Assembly: GCA_022574065.1 (NCBI GenBank)
Contig: JACZST010000032.1
Span: 1 to 11,867 of the forward strand
Direction of reading: 5' to 3'
DNA length: 11,867 nt
Source: Acidobacteriota bacterium
Lineage (GTDB): Bacteria > Actinomycetota > Acidimicrobiia > Spongiisociales > UBA5794
Shown: in pieces, positions 1-6,424 of the stretch
Layout of the letters: each line of letters begins with the position of its first letter
Numbering within the stretch: position 1 is the stretch's first letter
Made by a program: the position numbers and the translations under genes
Notes under the pieces: generated by a model
The model's input: the letters and a program-made list of their open reading frames with translations, nothing else
Database searches by the model: none
Told to the model about the DNA's origin: nothing

Positions 1-88
1 GGCCGCGCGACCAAACGACCGTCGCCACCACATAGGGGCGGTGGCGACGGTGCAGGTCTGTTGCAAGCTCGAGGAGCCTGCGGTTCAT
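1..88 (-). CDS. XdhC/CoxI-family maturation protein, N-terminal fragment cut by window edge
   Basis: An ATG at 88-86 opens a frame that runs without a stop to the window edge (29 full codons). It starts four bases after the coxL stop, with GAAGGG about seven bases upstream as a plausible ribosome site. The peptide begins MNRRLLELATDLHRRH and continues RPYVVATVVWSRG. This matches the opening of XdhC/CoxI proteins: an amphipathic helix followed by a V-A-T-V-V strand and a small-residue turn. Family members help insert or sulfurate the molybdenum cofactor of xanthine dehydrogenase-type enzymes. Its position directly after form I coxL fits a CODH maturation gene. It would be the third XdhC-type frame in the window. 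The call rests on a short stretch, and the conserved glycine-cysteine motif lies outside the window. A 12-bp inverted repeat falls inside the frame. Confidence 0.6.
   Translation of the reverse strand, partial: MNRRLLELATDLHRRHRPYVVATVVWSRG
18..51. repeat. Perfect 12-bp inverted repeat with 10-base loop
   Basis: Bases 18-29 (ACCGTCGCCACC) are the exact reverse complement of 40-51 (GGTGGCGACGGT), with ten bases between. The stem is GC-rich and should fold stably in RNA. It sits 42 bases past the coxL stop and looks like a terminator. It is not followed by a U-tract in the sense direction, and it lies inside the reading frame starting at 88. It may therefore be an attenuator-like or coding-constrained hairpin, or chance. 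Confidence 0.6.
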
Positions 89-92
89 GGAG

Positions 93-2465
93 TCACCCTT
101 CGCTGTCCTGGAGAGCTTGCCACACCCGGTCCGGCAGCACGGGCATATCGATGTTGGTGACGCCCCGGTGCTGCAACGCGTCGATGATGGCGTTGACATA
201 AGCTGCCGGTGACCCCACCGTGGCCGACTCCCCGACACCCTTGGCCCCGATCGGATGGTGCGGCGACGGAGTAATCGTCTCACCAAGCTCGAACCTGGGT
301 GTCTCCCACGCCGTCGGGATCATGTAGCTGTCGAAGTGTGCGGTCAGGCAGTTGCCGTCATCGTCGAAGGTCATAAATTGCATGTTGCTCATGGCATAGC
401 CCTCGGTGAGGCCGCCATGGATCTGCCCGTCGACGATCATCGGGTTGATGCGCACTCCACAGTCGTCAACGGCAACCATACGGTCGACCTTCCATTGCCC
501 GGTCCCTGCATCGATCTCGACGGCCACGATGTAGGTGCCGAAGGGGTAGGTCAGGTTCGGCGGGTCGTAGTAATGAACCCCTTCGAGGCCCGCCTGCATC
601 CCCTCGGGAAGGTTGGTATAGGCGGCAAAGGCGATGTCCTGGATCGACACGGACGAGTCCGGAGAACCCTTGACCGAGAACTTGCCGTTCTCCCATTCCA
701 GGTCATCGGCCGACGCTTCCAGCATGTGCGCTGCAATGTCCCTGGCCTTGTCGCGCAGGTTACGCGCCACGATCGCAGTAGCGGCACCGGCGACCGGGGT
801 TGACCGCGACCCGTACGTGCCAAGACCGTACGGCGTGTTGTCCGTGTCTCCATGGACCACCTTGATGTCGGTGGCGGGAATCCCAAGCTCTTCGGCCACG
901 ATCTGAGCGAAAGTGGTCTCGTGACCCTGCCCCTGGGTTTTGACGCCGAGTTTGAGGATCGCCTTGCCGGTCGGATGCACGCGCAGCTCGGCAGAGTCGA
1001 ACATCTTCAGTCCGATGATGTCGTAGTCTTTGGAGGGGCCGGCGCCGACGATATCGGTGAACGAGGCGATTCCGATGCCGACCAGCCGACCCTCCTCGCG
1101 GGCCTTCGCCTGCTCGACGCGCAGCTCGTCGTAGCCGATCATCTCCATCGCCTTGCGCATCGCGGTCTCGTAGTCCCCCGAGTCGTAGACGAGCCCGGTC
1201 GCCGACTCGTACGGGAACTGGTCGGGCTGGATGAAGTTCATCGACCGGAACTCGGCAGGATCCATCTCCAGCTCGTATGCCGCGTTCTGCACCAGACGCT
1301 CGATCAGATATGACGCCTCGGTCACCCGGAACGAGCACCGGTACGCCACACCGCCGGGTGCCTTGTTGGTGTAGACCCCCTTGGTGGTGACATGCGCCGC
1401 CTGCAGGTCATAGGAGCCGGTGACGATTTCGAACAGGCCGGCGCGTAATTTGCTCGGTTGCGCGTCCGCGAAGAACGCCCCCTGATCCGAGAGCATGTCC
1501 ACCTTCAAGCCGAGGATCTTCCCCTCGTTGGTGACCGCAAGCTCGCCCTTCATGTAGTAGTCGCGAGCGAAGCCTGTGGAGATCAGGTTCTCATACCTGG
1601 TCTCGATCCACTTCACCGGCTTGCCGATCACAAGCGACGCCGCGGTTGCCACGACGTAACCCGGGTACACCGGGACCTTGTTGCCGAATCCGCCGCCGAG
1701 ATCCGGGGAGATGATTCGGATGTTCTGCTCCGGCAGCCCGGCTACCAGCGCAAACACGGTGCGGTGGGCATGGGGTGCTTGCGAGGTCATGTACAGCGTG
1801 GCCTCGCCCGTCACCGGGCTGACGTCGGCGATGATGCCGCACGTCTCCAACGGCGCAGGATGCGACCGCGGATAGTGGGTCTCCACCGTTACCACCCTGT
1901 CGGCCTTGGCGAAAGCCTCCTCGGTGGCGGCGGCATCGCCGGCCTCCCACTCGTAGACGACGTTGTCTTCCTTGTCCTCCAGATCGGTGCGAATGATCGG
2001 CGCATCCGATTCGAGGCCCTGCATCGGGTTGGTGATGACCGGCAGCGGGTCGTAGTCGACGACCACGGCATCGGCACCGTCACGGGCGACGTAGGGGTCG
2101 GTGGCGATGACCGCAGCCACCTCCTGCCCCTGGTACCGCACCTTGTCGGTGGCCAACACCGCCTGGGTGTCCCCGGACAGGGTGGGCATCCACGCCAGGT
2201 TGTACTCAGCAAGCAGCTCCCCCGTCACCACCGCGACCACGCCGTCGATGGCTTCGGCAGCGGATGAGTCGATGCCGTTGATCGTGGCGTGCGCCCACGG
2301 ACTGCGCACCAACGTCATGTGCAGCATCCCAGGAAGGACGATGTCGTCGACGAAGTTGCCCGCTCCCTGAATCAAGCGGTCGTCCTCGTGCCGCTTGATG
2401 CTGTGGCCGATGCCGCCAACCTCGGGCGTCGTTATCGGATGGTTATGATCGGTTGTTGTTGTCAT
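93..2465 (-). CDS. coxL: Form I carbon monoxide dehydrogenase large subunit (molybdenum-copper)
   Basis: This 790-residue protein is the catalytic subunit of aerobic CODH (CO + H2O to CO2 + 2 e- + 2 H+), acting on the cytoplasmic side. The active-site loop AYRCSFR is at residues 374-380. Its cysteine (C377) is the residue that binds copper in the Cu-S-Mo centre, and the loop is the diagnostic signature of form I enzymes. Other molybdopterin-binding segments are DLGGGFGNKVPVYPGY from 255, QGQGHETT (511-518) and GVGES (743-747), whose E746 is the expected catalytic glutamate. The N-terminal a/b hammerhead domain starts near residue 20 (IKRHEDDRLIQGAGNFVDD). No signal peptide is seen. The ATG start overlaps the coxS stop as ATGA, implying translational coupling. 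Gene order M-S-L upstream is the usual form I order. The length is slightly short of the roughly 800 residues typical for the family, and the gene looks intact. Confidence 0.96.
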   Translation of the reverse strand: MTTTTDHNHPITTPEVGGIGHSIKRHEDDRLIQGAGNFVDDIVLPGMLHMTLVRSPWAHATINGIDSSAAEAIDGVVAVVTGELLAEYNLAWMPTLSGDTQAVLATDKVRYQGQEVAAVIATDPYVARDGADAVVVDYDPLPVITNPMQGLESDAPIIRTDLEDKEDNVVYEWEAGDAAATEEAFAKADRVVTVETHYPRSHPAPLETCGIIADVSPVTGEATLYMTSQAPHAHRTVFALVAGLPEQNIRIISPDLGGGFGNKVPVYPGYVVATAASLVIGKPVKWIETRYENLISTGFARDYYMKGELAVTNEGKILGLKVDMLSDQGAFFADAQPSKLRAGLFEIVTGSYDLQAAHVTTKGVYTNKAPGGVAYRCSFRVTEASYLIERLVQNAAYELEMDPAEFRSMNFIQPDQFPYESATGLVYDSGDYETAMRKAMEMIGYDELRVEQAKAREEGRLVGIGIASFTDIVGAGPSKDYDIIGLKMFDSAELRVHPTGKAILKLGVKTQGQGHETTFAQIVAEELGIPATDIKVVHGDTDNTPYGLGTYGSRSTPVAGAATAIVARNLRDKARDIAAHMLEASADDLEWENGKFSVKGSPDSSVSIQDIAFAAYTNLPEGMQAGLEGVHYYDPPNLTYPFGTYIVAVEIDAGTGQWKVDRMVAVDDCGVRINPMIVDGQIHGGLTEGYAMSNMQFMTFDDDGNCLTAHFDSYMIPTAWETPRFELGETITPSPHHPIGAKGVGESATVGSPAAYVNAIIDALQHRGVTNIDMPVLPDRVWQALQDSEG

Positions 2466-2938
2466 GAGTCACTCCCCGCCGTTGCCATCTTGCCGGCGAG
2501 CTGGATCGATTTGACGATGTTGACGTACCCGGTGCACCGGCACAGATTGCCGGAGATGGCCCAACGGACTTCGTCCTCCGTCGGGTTCGGGTTGTCCTCG
2601 ATGAGCTTCGACCCGACCAGCATCATCGCTGGGGTGCAGAAGCCGCACTGAAGGCCATGTTCCTCCTTGAACGCCACCTGAATCGGGTGCAGATCGCCGT
2701 TCTGCTTCAAACCCTCGACGGTGGTGATCGATCGGCCATTCGCTTGTACCGCAAAGACCGTGCACGACTTCACTGGTGTCCCGTCGAGGAGCACGGTGCA
2801 TACCCCGCACGCCGTCGTGTCGCACCCGATATGGGTGCCGGTGAGGCGGAGGTCGCTGCGAATGAAGTCGACGAGGAGGGTGCGCGGCTCCACGTCGGCC
2901 GAATGCTCGGCTCCGTTGACTGTGACTGTTATCTGCAT
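2462..2938 (-). CDS. coxS: Form I carbon monoxide dehydrogenase small subunit (2 x [2Fe-2S])
   Basis: This 158-residue iron-sulfur subunit relays electrons from the molybdenum site of CoxL to FAD in CoxM. The N-terminal ferredoxin-like domain has C39, C44, C47 and C59 (GCDTTACGVC, then SC) for the plant-type cluster. The C-terminal helical domain has C98, C101, C133 and C135 (CGFC and CRC in GNLCRCTGY) for the cluster nearest molybdopterin. All eight ligands are present. The ATG start at 2938 follows AGGAGG at 2943-2948 with a four-base spacer, so the start is well supported. The gene begins 12 bases after the coxM stop and overlaps coxL by four bases (ATGA). Length is normal for the family. 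Confidence 0.96.
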   Translation of the reverse strand: MQITVTVNGAEHSADVEPRTLLVDFIRSDLRLTGTHIGCDTTACGVCTVLLDGTPVKSCTVFAVQANGRSITTVEGLKQNGDLHPIQVAFKEEHGLQCGFCTPAMMLVGSKLIEDNPNPTEDEVRWAISGNLCRCTGYVNIVKSIQLAGKMATAGSDS

Positions 2939-2950
2939 TGCGCCTCCTAC

Positions 2951-3850
2951 CTATCGCTGTGCCCCGGCCAGCGATGCGGCCAGGCCCCGTTCGGTGAACA
3001 CCCTCACCACGTCCTTTTTGTACTCGGCCGAGCCCCGGACGTCGGAGGCGGGTGTACACGCGCTCTTTGCGATCTCTGCTGCCTCGGCGAACAACTCGTC
3101 GGACGGCTGGCTGCCGACCAGCAGGTGCTCGGCCTCAGTGACCTTCAGATTGTGCGGATACACCGAGGTGAGTGCGATACCCGCTTTGCTGATGCCTCCG
3201 TCGTCGCCTAACTCGAGATGGGTGGCCACACCGACCGTTGCGTAGTCACCGACCTTCCGCTCGAGCTTCTGGTAGTTGCCCCCGCCCCTCGGCGGTGCGT
3301 GTTCGTGGGTGGTTCGGCTGGCGTATCGTGGCACCCGAACCTCGGTGATCATCTCGGTCGGCTGCAGCGAGGTGGTGAACATATCGGTGAGGAACTCGGT
3401 GATGGGAATGACCCGTTCGCCGCCGTCCCTGCTCTCCGCAACGACCTGGGCCCCGCACGCCAGCATCACCGACGCCCAGTCACCCTCGGGGTCATGATGC
3501 GCCACCGAGCCGGCCAGGGTTCCGAGGTTGCGCACGATCGGATCCGAGATCCACGGCGCCGCCGACGCCATCGCTGCATTCTCGGTCGTTACCAGCTCGG
3601 AGTTGACGATGTCGTTGTGCCGAACCAGCGCCTGCACGGTCAGATGGCCGTTGCCTATCGAAATCGAATCGAGATCCGGCACCCGGTTGATGTCAACGAG
3701 GGTGCCGGGGCTGGCCAACCGGAGCTTCATCATGGGGATGAGGCTCTGGCCCCCGGCCAGAATCTTCACCTCGTCGCCCCGTTCGGCGAGGACGTCCAAG
3801 ACCTCCTCTTTGGTCTCCGGAGCTAGGTAGTCGAACGCCCTTGGATACAT
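2951..3850 (-). CDS. coxM: Form I carbon monoxide dehydrogenase medium subunit (FAD-binding)
   Basis: This 299-residue flavoprotein accepts electrons from CoxS and delivers them to the respiratory chain. It begins MYPRAFDYLAPETKEEVLDVL, the usual start of the family. FAD-binding segments are AGGQS (residues 32-36) and TLAGS (111-115); the better-known versions are AGGHS and TIGGS, so both loops vary slightly. A C-terminal CO-dehydrogenase flavoprotein domain follows (about 190-290). The frame is open to 3970, but the start is set at the ATG at 3850. GGAGGT lies at 3855-3860 with a four-base spacer, and the 40 extra residues of the longer frame do not resemble the family. The gene heads the M-S-L trio and follows a 163-base gap, so it may have its own promoter. 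Confidence 0.94.
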   Translation of the reverse strand: MYPRAFDYLAPETKEEVLDVLAERGDEVKILAGGQSLIPMMKLRLASPGTLVDINRVPDLDSISIGNGHLTVQALVRHNDIVNSELVTTENAAMASAAPWISDPIVRNLGTLAGSVAHHDPEGDWASVMLACGAQVVAESRDGGERVIPITEFLTDMFTTSLQPTEMITEVRVPRYASRTTHEHAPPRGGGNYQKLERKVGDYATVGVATHLELGDDGGISKAGIALTSVYPHNLKVTEAEHLLVGSQPSDELFAEAAEIAKSACTPASDVRGSAEYKKDVVRVFTERGLAASLAGAQR

Positions 3851-3904
3851 GCGCACCTCCATCGCCGGCCGCGCGCAAGTAGTCACGGCGAGCATCGATT
3901 CGAC

Positions 3905-3916
3905 GTCGTTGACGAC
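3905..3916. promoter_or_regulatory. Small dyad upstream of coxM, possible operator
   Basis: GTCGT-TG-ACGAC is a perfect 5-2-5 inverted repeat, and the 8-base palindrome CGACGTCG overlaps it at 3901-3908. It lies 55-66 bases upstream of the coxM start, in the only sizeable gap ahead of the form I trio. No convincing -35/-10 pair was found nearby. Operator function is a guess from position and symmetry, since dyads this short arise by chance in GC-rich DNA. Confidence 0.2.
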
Positions 3917-3984
3917 ACTAGGGGAGGACCACGGAGCGCGAGACAAAGATTTCGCGAACGATATGTTCAAGCAGATTCGCCTTC

Positions 3985-4010
3985 ACTTGCGACTTGCGAC
4001 TTGCGACTTG
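3985..4010. repeat. Heptamer tandem repeat ACTTGCG, 3.7 copies
   Basis: Three exact ACTTGCG units (3985-4005) are followed by a partial unit ACTTG (4006-4010). The array ends three bases before the stop codon of the XdhC/CoxF gene, in the non-coding gap ahead of form I coxM. The same heptamer recurs in 2.3 copies at 6385-6400, also between two genes of the array. On the sense strand it reads as repeated CAAGTCG. Its function is unknown. Confidence 0.85.
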
Positions 4011-4013
4011 GGT

Positions 4014-4796
4014 CTACGCCGTTCCGTCTTCCGCCCCACGCTGGGTATGGATCCGGCCCTCCTGGCCCCGCAACGACATCCCGGTCCCCACCCCGTACCT
4101 GGCGCGGACGATCTCGGCGAGGATCGACACCGCTATCTCGGCGGGCTCCTCGGCTCCGATGTCGATTCCGATCGGGGCATGGATCCGCTCGATCTCCTCC
4201 TCGCTCCAGCCCTCGGCGGTCAGGCTCTCAGCGCGCATCCTGGCGGTGCGCCTGCTGCCCATGGCGCCGATGTACCGCACCGGTGCGTGGCGCACCGCAG
4301 GAAATACCGGCCCCTCGAACCTGGCGTCATGGCTCAGCAGCACGACGTAGGTGCGCCGGTCGAGCTCCACCTGCTCGAGCACCGCGTCCGGCCAGCCTTG
4401 GATGAGCTGATCGACATTGGGAAACCGCTCCTCGGTGGCCCAGGCCGCCCTGGCGTCGGCGACAACAACGCGAAAGCCGAGCTCTTGAGCGATCTTCGAC
4501 AGGGGCTGAGCAACATGACCGGCGCCGAAGATCAGGAGCAGCGGCTGAGGCGCCACGGTCTCGATGTAGACCTCGCGGTCGCCGTAGGCCAGGGTGCGGT
4601 TCTGCTCGTGCTCCATGAGCTGCTCGACGTCGGCAAGTACATCATCGGCAACGTCGGTGGGAAGCTCGCCGGCCACCACGCCCTCGTCGACGTCGATGAC
4701 CGCCTTGGTTCCGAGATCGGGCCCAGCAACCACGGTGACCACCGCCCCGAGCTGCTCTCTCTTGATCAGGTCCCGGACTGCGTCGATTGTCGACAT
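4014..4796 (-). CDS. XdhC/CoxF-family protein with C-terminal Rossmann domain
   Basis: This 260-residue protein is of the XdhC/CoxF type, the family that helps mature molybdenum hydroxylase cofactors. Residues 15-85 resemble a worn XdhC/CoxI N-terminal domain: a V-V-T-V-V-A-G-P strand, a KAVID strand and a final EVYIETVAP strand. It lacks the SGGCVE motif. From residue 85 comes the XdhC_C Rossmann domain: LLLIFGAGHVAQPL (GAGHVA 91-96), YIGAMGSRR (175-183) and HAPIGIDIGAEEPAEIAVSI from 206. The start is the ATG at 4796-4794, which shares one base with the stop of the preceding gene (TGATG). The frame is open to 4946, but that extension is arginine-rich shadow of the upstream gene. The protein is CoxF-like, but orthology to CoxF rather than another XdhC paralogue cannot be settled here. 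Confidence 0.88.
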   Translation of the reverse strand: MSTIDAVRDLIKREQLGAVVTVVAGPDLGTKAVIDVDEGVVAGELPTDVADDVLADVEQLMEHEQNRTLAYGDREVYIETVAPQPLLLIFGAGHVAQPLSKIAQELGFRVVVADARAAWATEERFPNVDQLIQGWPDAVLEQVELDRRTYVVLLSHDARFEGPVFPAVRHAPVRYIGAMGSRRTARMRAESLTAEGWSEEEIERIHAPIGIDIGAEEPAEIAVSILAEIVRARYGVGTGMSLRGQEGRIHTQRGAEDGTA

Positions 4797-5107
4797 CACA
4801 TCTTCTCGATGTAGACCTGGATCGTTCCTCCGCAGGTCAGTCCCACCTCGAAGGCGTCCTCGTCGGCGATGCCGTAGGTAACCAGTTTGGGCACGCCGGT
4901 TTCCAGGACTTTCTGGGCGTGGAGGAACACGTCGTTTTCGACGCATCCGCCCGACACCGATCCCTCCATGTCACCGTCGGATGAGACGAGAAACTTGGCT
5001 CCTTCCGGTCGAGGGGCGGAGCCGACGACCGATACCACGGTGGCGCTGGCTACCTCCTTGCCCTCTCCGGTCCAACGGTCGTAGATGTCGAGTGTTTCCT
5101 GCAGCAT
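4796..5107 (-). CDS. Stand-alone XdhC/CoxI N-terminal domain protein
   Basis: This 103-residue protein consists almost entirely of an XdhC/CoxI domain. Its features are a helix with KEVASATVVSVVGSAPRPEG (residues 18-37), the SGGCVE motif (52-57) and GLTCGG (89-94) before the closing strand IQVYIE. In usual XdhC proteins this domain is fused to the Rossmann domain. Here the Rossmann part is the next gene, joined by a TGATG stop-start overlap, so the two products are probably made together and may form a complex. The SGGCVE and CGG cysteines, missing from the downstream partner's N-terminus, are present here. The ATG start follows AGGA (5115-5118) with a seven-base spacer; this AGGA overlaps the stop codon of the coxE-tail remnant. 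Likely role: molybdenum cofactor sulfuration or insertion for the neighbouring hydroxylases, inferred from family and context. Confidence 0.88.
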   Translation of the reverse strand: MLQETLDIYDRWTGEGKEVASATVVSVVGSAPRPEGAKFLVSSDGDMEGSVSGGCVENDVFLHAQKVLETGVPKLVTYGIADEDAFEVGLTCGGTIQVYIEKM

Positions 5108-5116
5108 ATGCGGGTC

Positions 5117-5191
5117 CTAACGCCGTGTCGGTATCGACTCTAGGAGCGTCACGATACTGCCAATATCGCTGATCTCGACCACCTCAATCAC
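5117..5191 (-). pseudogene. Vestigial second copy of the coxE 3' end
   Basis: Read on the minus strand, about 22 codons ending in TAG (5117-5119) give EVVEISDIGSIVTLLESIPT followed by RR. This lines up with the end of CoxE, LPVGTLSDLAAVVRLLESVP followed by KRKR. It shares S-D, V, L-L-E-S, P and R at matching positions, and most other positions are conservative changes. It lies 82 bases downstream of the coxE tail in a different frame, between the coxE stop (5199) and the next gene (5107). No start codon with homology precedes it, since upstream the same frame only overlaps coxE. The best reading is a decayed tandem duplication, or a leftover from replacement of an older coxE. Chance cannot be excluded for so short a match. 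Confidence 0.5.
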
Positions 5192-5198
5192 GCCCCGG

Positions 5199-6353
5199 TC
5201 ACCTCTTCCGCTTCGGCACCGACTCGAGAAGTCGAACCACCGCGGCGAGATCGGAAAGCGTGCCCACCGGGAGGAAGTCGTCCACGAACGGCAAAACCGT
5301 CCGCATGCCGCGAGTGTCCGGGGCAAACCCGGAACGTCCGGCCAGCGGATTCAGCCACACCACACGGTGAACGTTGCGAGCAAATGTCGCCATCTCGGTT
5401 CGGAGCAGGTCAGAATCGCCACGATCCCACCCGTCTGAGATGATCAACGCCACCGGACCCCCCCGCACGATGCGGCGGCTCCAATTCCGATTGAAATCAG
5501 CCAGGGCATCTCCGATGAGCGTGCCGCTCGACCAATCGTGGACCGCGCCCCCCACCCTTGCCAGCGCCACCTTGGGATCACGGTGAGCCAGCTGACGGGT
5601 GATGCGGTGCAGGTTGGTGGAGAACACAAAGGCCTCGACGCGGCCCAAGCGACCGCGCGCAGCATGGACGAAGTAGAGAAGCATTTCGGTGTACCGCTCC
5701 ATGGAACCGCTCACGTCTGCCAGCACGAGAAGCGGCCTTCGGCGCGCTTTGGGACCCGACATCGACAGCGGCATCATGTCGCCGGACGGGCCGATGAGCC
5801 CACGGAGCGTCCTGCGCAGATCGGGGCGGGACCCGGACCGCGAGGGCTCCCAACGACGACTCTTGGTATCGGCCGGTTGCCAGACCATCCGCGCAATGAG
5901 CCGCTGCACCTGGACGTATTCCTCCGGGGTGAGATCGGCGAAATCGCGTTTCGACAGACGGGTGACGGCGCTGGCTCCTGCTTCGTCGCTGACCTCGGAA
6001 GGCTCCTCGCCTCCGATATCGGCCGCCAGCGACGTGGGAGCAATCACGTGCGCACGCGGCCCGCGTGGGTGCACCTTCAGCTCGATCGGCTCCATTGGTG
6101 ACCATCGACGGCCGCTGCCGAAGAAGAGCTCGAATGCCTGGTCGAACAACTGGACCTCTTCGGGACGGGCCACCACCACCGCTCGAAACGCGTAATAGAC
6201 ATCGTCCCGATCGGAGAGTCCCACCGCTTCGGCCGCCTCCAGCATGGCCACGGTCGTTTCGGGGACCCCACGCAGACCTTGTGCGCGAAGAAGACGGGTG
6301 AAGTGAACGAGATTGTGGATGAGGGGATCTGCTAGCGGCTGGAGATCAGTCAT
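5199..6353 (-). CDS. coxE: CoxE-type VWA-domain protein
   Basis: This 384-residue protein has a C-terminal von Willebrand A domain. The metal-binding MIDAS motif is complete: DVSGSM (residues 213-218), threonine 278 in SSGTLIGDAL, and ISDGWDRGD (305-313). The N-terminal 200 residues form the CoxE-specific region, including FTRLLRAQGLRGVPETTVAM and an arginine-rich stretch (166-183) before the VWA domain. CoxE pairs with the CoxD AAA+ ATPase, as is usual for MoxR-VWA partners, and in carboxidotrophs the pair is implicated in building the Cu-S-Mo centre of CODH. The ATG at 6353 has no good ribosome site, but downstream starts would remove conserved N-terminal residues. The gene begins 71 bases after coxD. 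A degenerate copy of its last 20 or so codons follows it. No signal peptide or membrane segment is seen, so it should be cytoplasmic. Confidence 0.92.
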   Translation of the reverse strand: MTDLQPLADPLIHNLVHFTRLLRAQGLRGVPETTVAMLEAAEAVGLSDRDDVYYAFRAVVVARPEEVQLFDQAFELFFGSGRRWSPMEPIELKVHPRGPRAHVIAPTSLAADIGGEEPSEVSDEAGASAVTRLSKRDFADLTPEEYVQVQRLIARMVWQPADTKSRRWEPSRSGSRPDLRRTLRGLIGPSGDMMPLSMSGPKARRRPLLVLADVSGSMERYTEMLLYFVHAARGRLGRVEAFVFSTNLHRITRQLAHRDPKVALARVGGAVHDWSSGTLIGDALADFNRNWSRRIVRGGPVALIISDGWDRGDSDLLRTEMATFARNVHRVVWLNPLAGRSGFAPDTRGMRTVLPFVDDFLPVGTLSDLAAVVRLLESVPKRKR

Positions 6354-6384
6354 CAGTCATCGGCTTTGGATGGCGTCGTTCCTG

Positions 6385-6400
6385 CTTGCGACTTGCGACT
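6385..6400. repeat. Heptamer repeat CTTGCGA, 2.3 copies, in coxD-coxE gap
   Basis: CTTGCGACTTGCGACT is made of the same ACTTGCG heptamer, in the same orientation, as the array at 3985-4010. It sits in the 71-base gap between the coxD stop (6425) and the coxE start (6353). It does not supply a ribosome site. Finding the same short unit in two separate intergenic gaps suggests a dispersed genomic repeat rather than chance. Confidence 0.8.
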
Positions 6401-6424
6401 GGTGCCTCACTCCACAGACCCCCG

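Noticed and set aside
18..51. Intrinsic terminator ending the cox operon after coxL
   Set aside because: The stem is strong, but no U-run follows it in the sense direction. It also lies inside a frame that starts four bases after coxL and looks like an XdhC/CoxI protein.
3937..3956. CGCGA/TCGCG inverted repeat as a terminator or operator
   Set aside because: Five bases with a ten-base spacer are too weak to call alone in GC-rich DNA. It is noted only as part of the coxM leader.
3851..3970. N-terminal extension of form I coxM (40 extra residues)
   Set aside because: The added residues do not resemble the family. The ATG at 3850 has GGAGGT at a workable distance, and the protein then begins at the usual MYPRAFDYL position.
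4797..4946. Extension of the XdhC/CoxF gene upstream into its neighbour
   Set aside because: The added 50 residues are arginine- and glycine-rich shadow of the small XdhC-domain gene. The TGATG junction gives a clean start at 4796.
5192..5326. Longer gene (about 69 codons) containing the coxE-tail remnant
   Set aside because: Upstream of about 5191 the frame is only an out-of-frame reading of coxE itself, without homology. Only the last 22 or so codons resemble anything.
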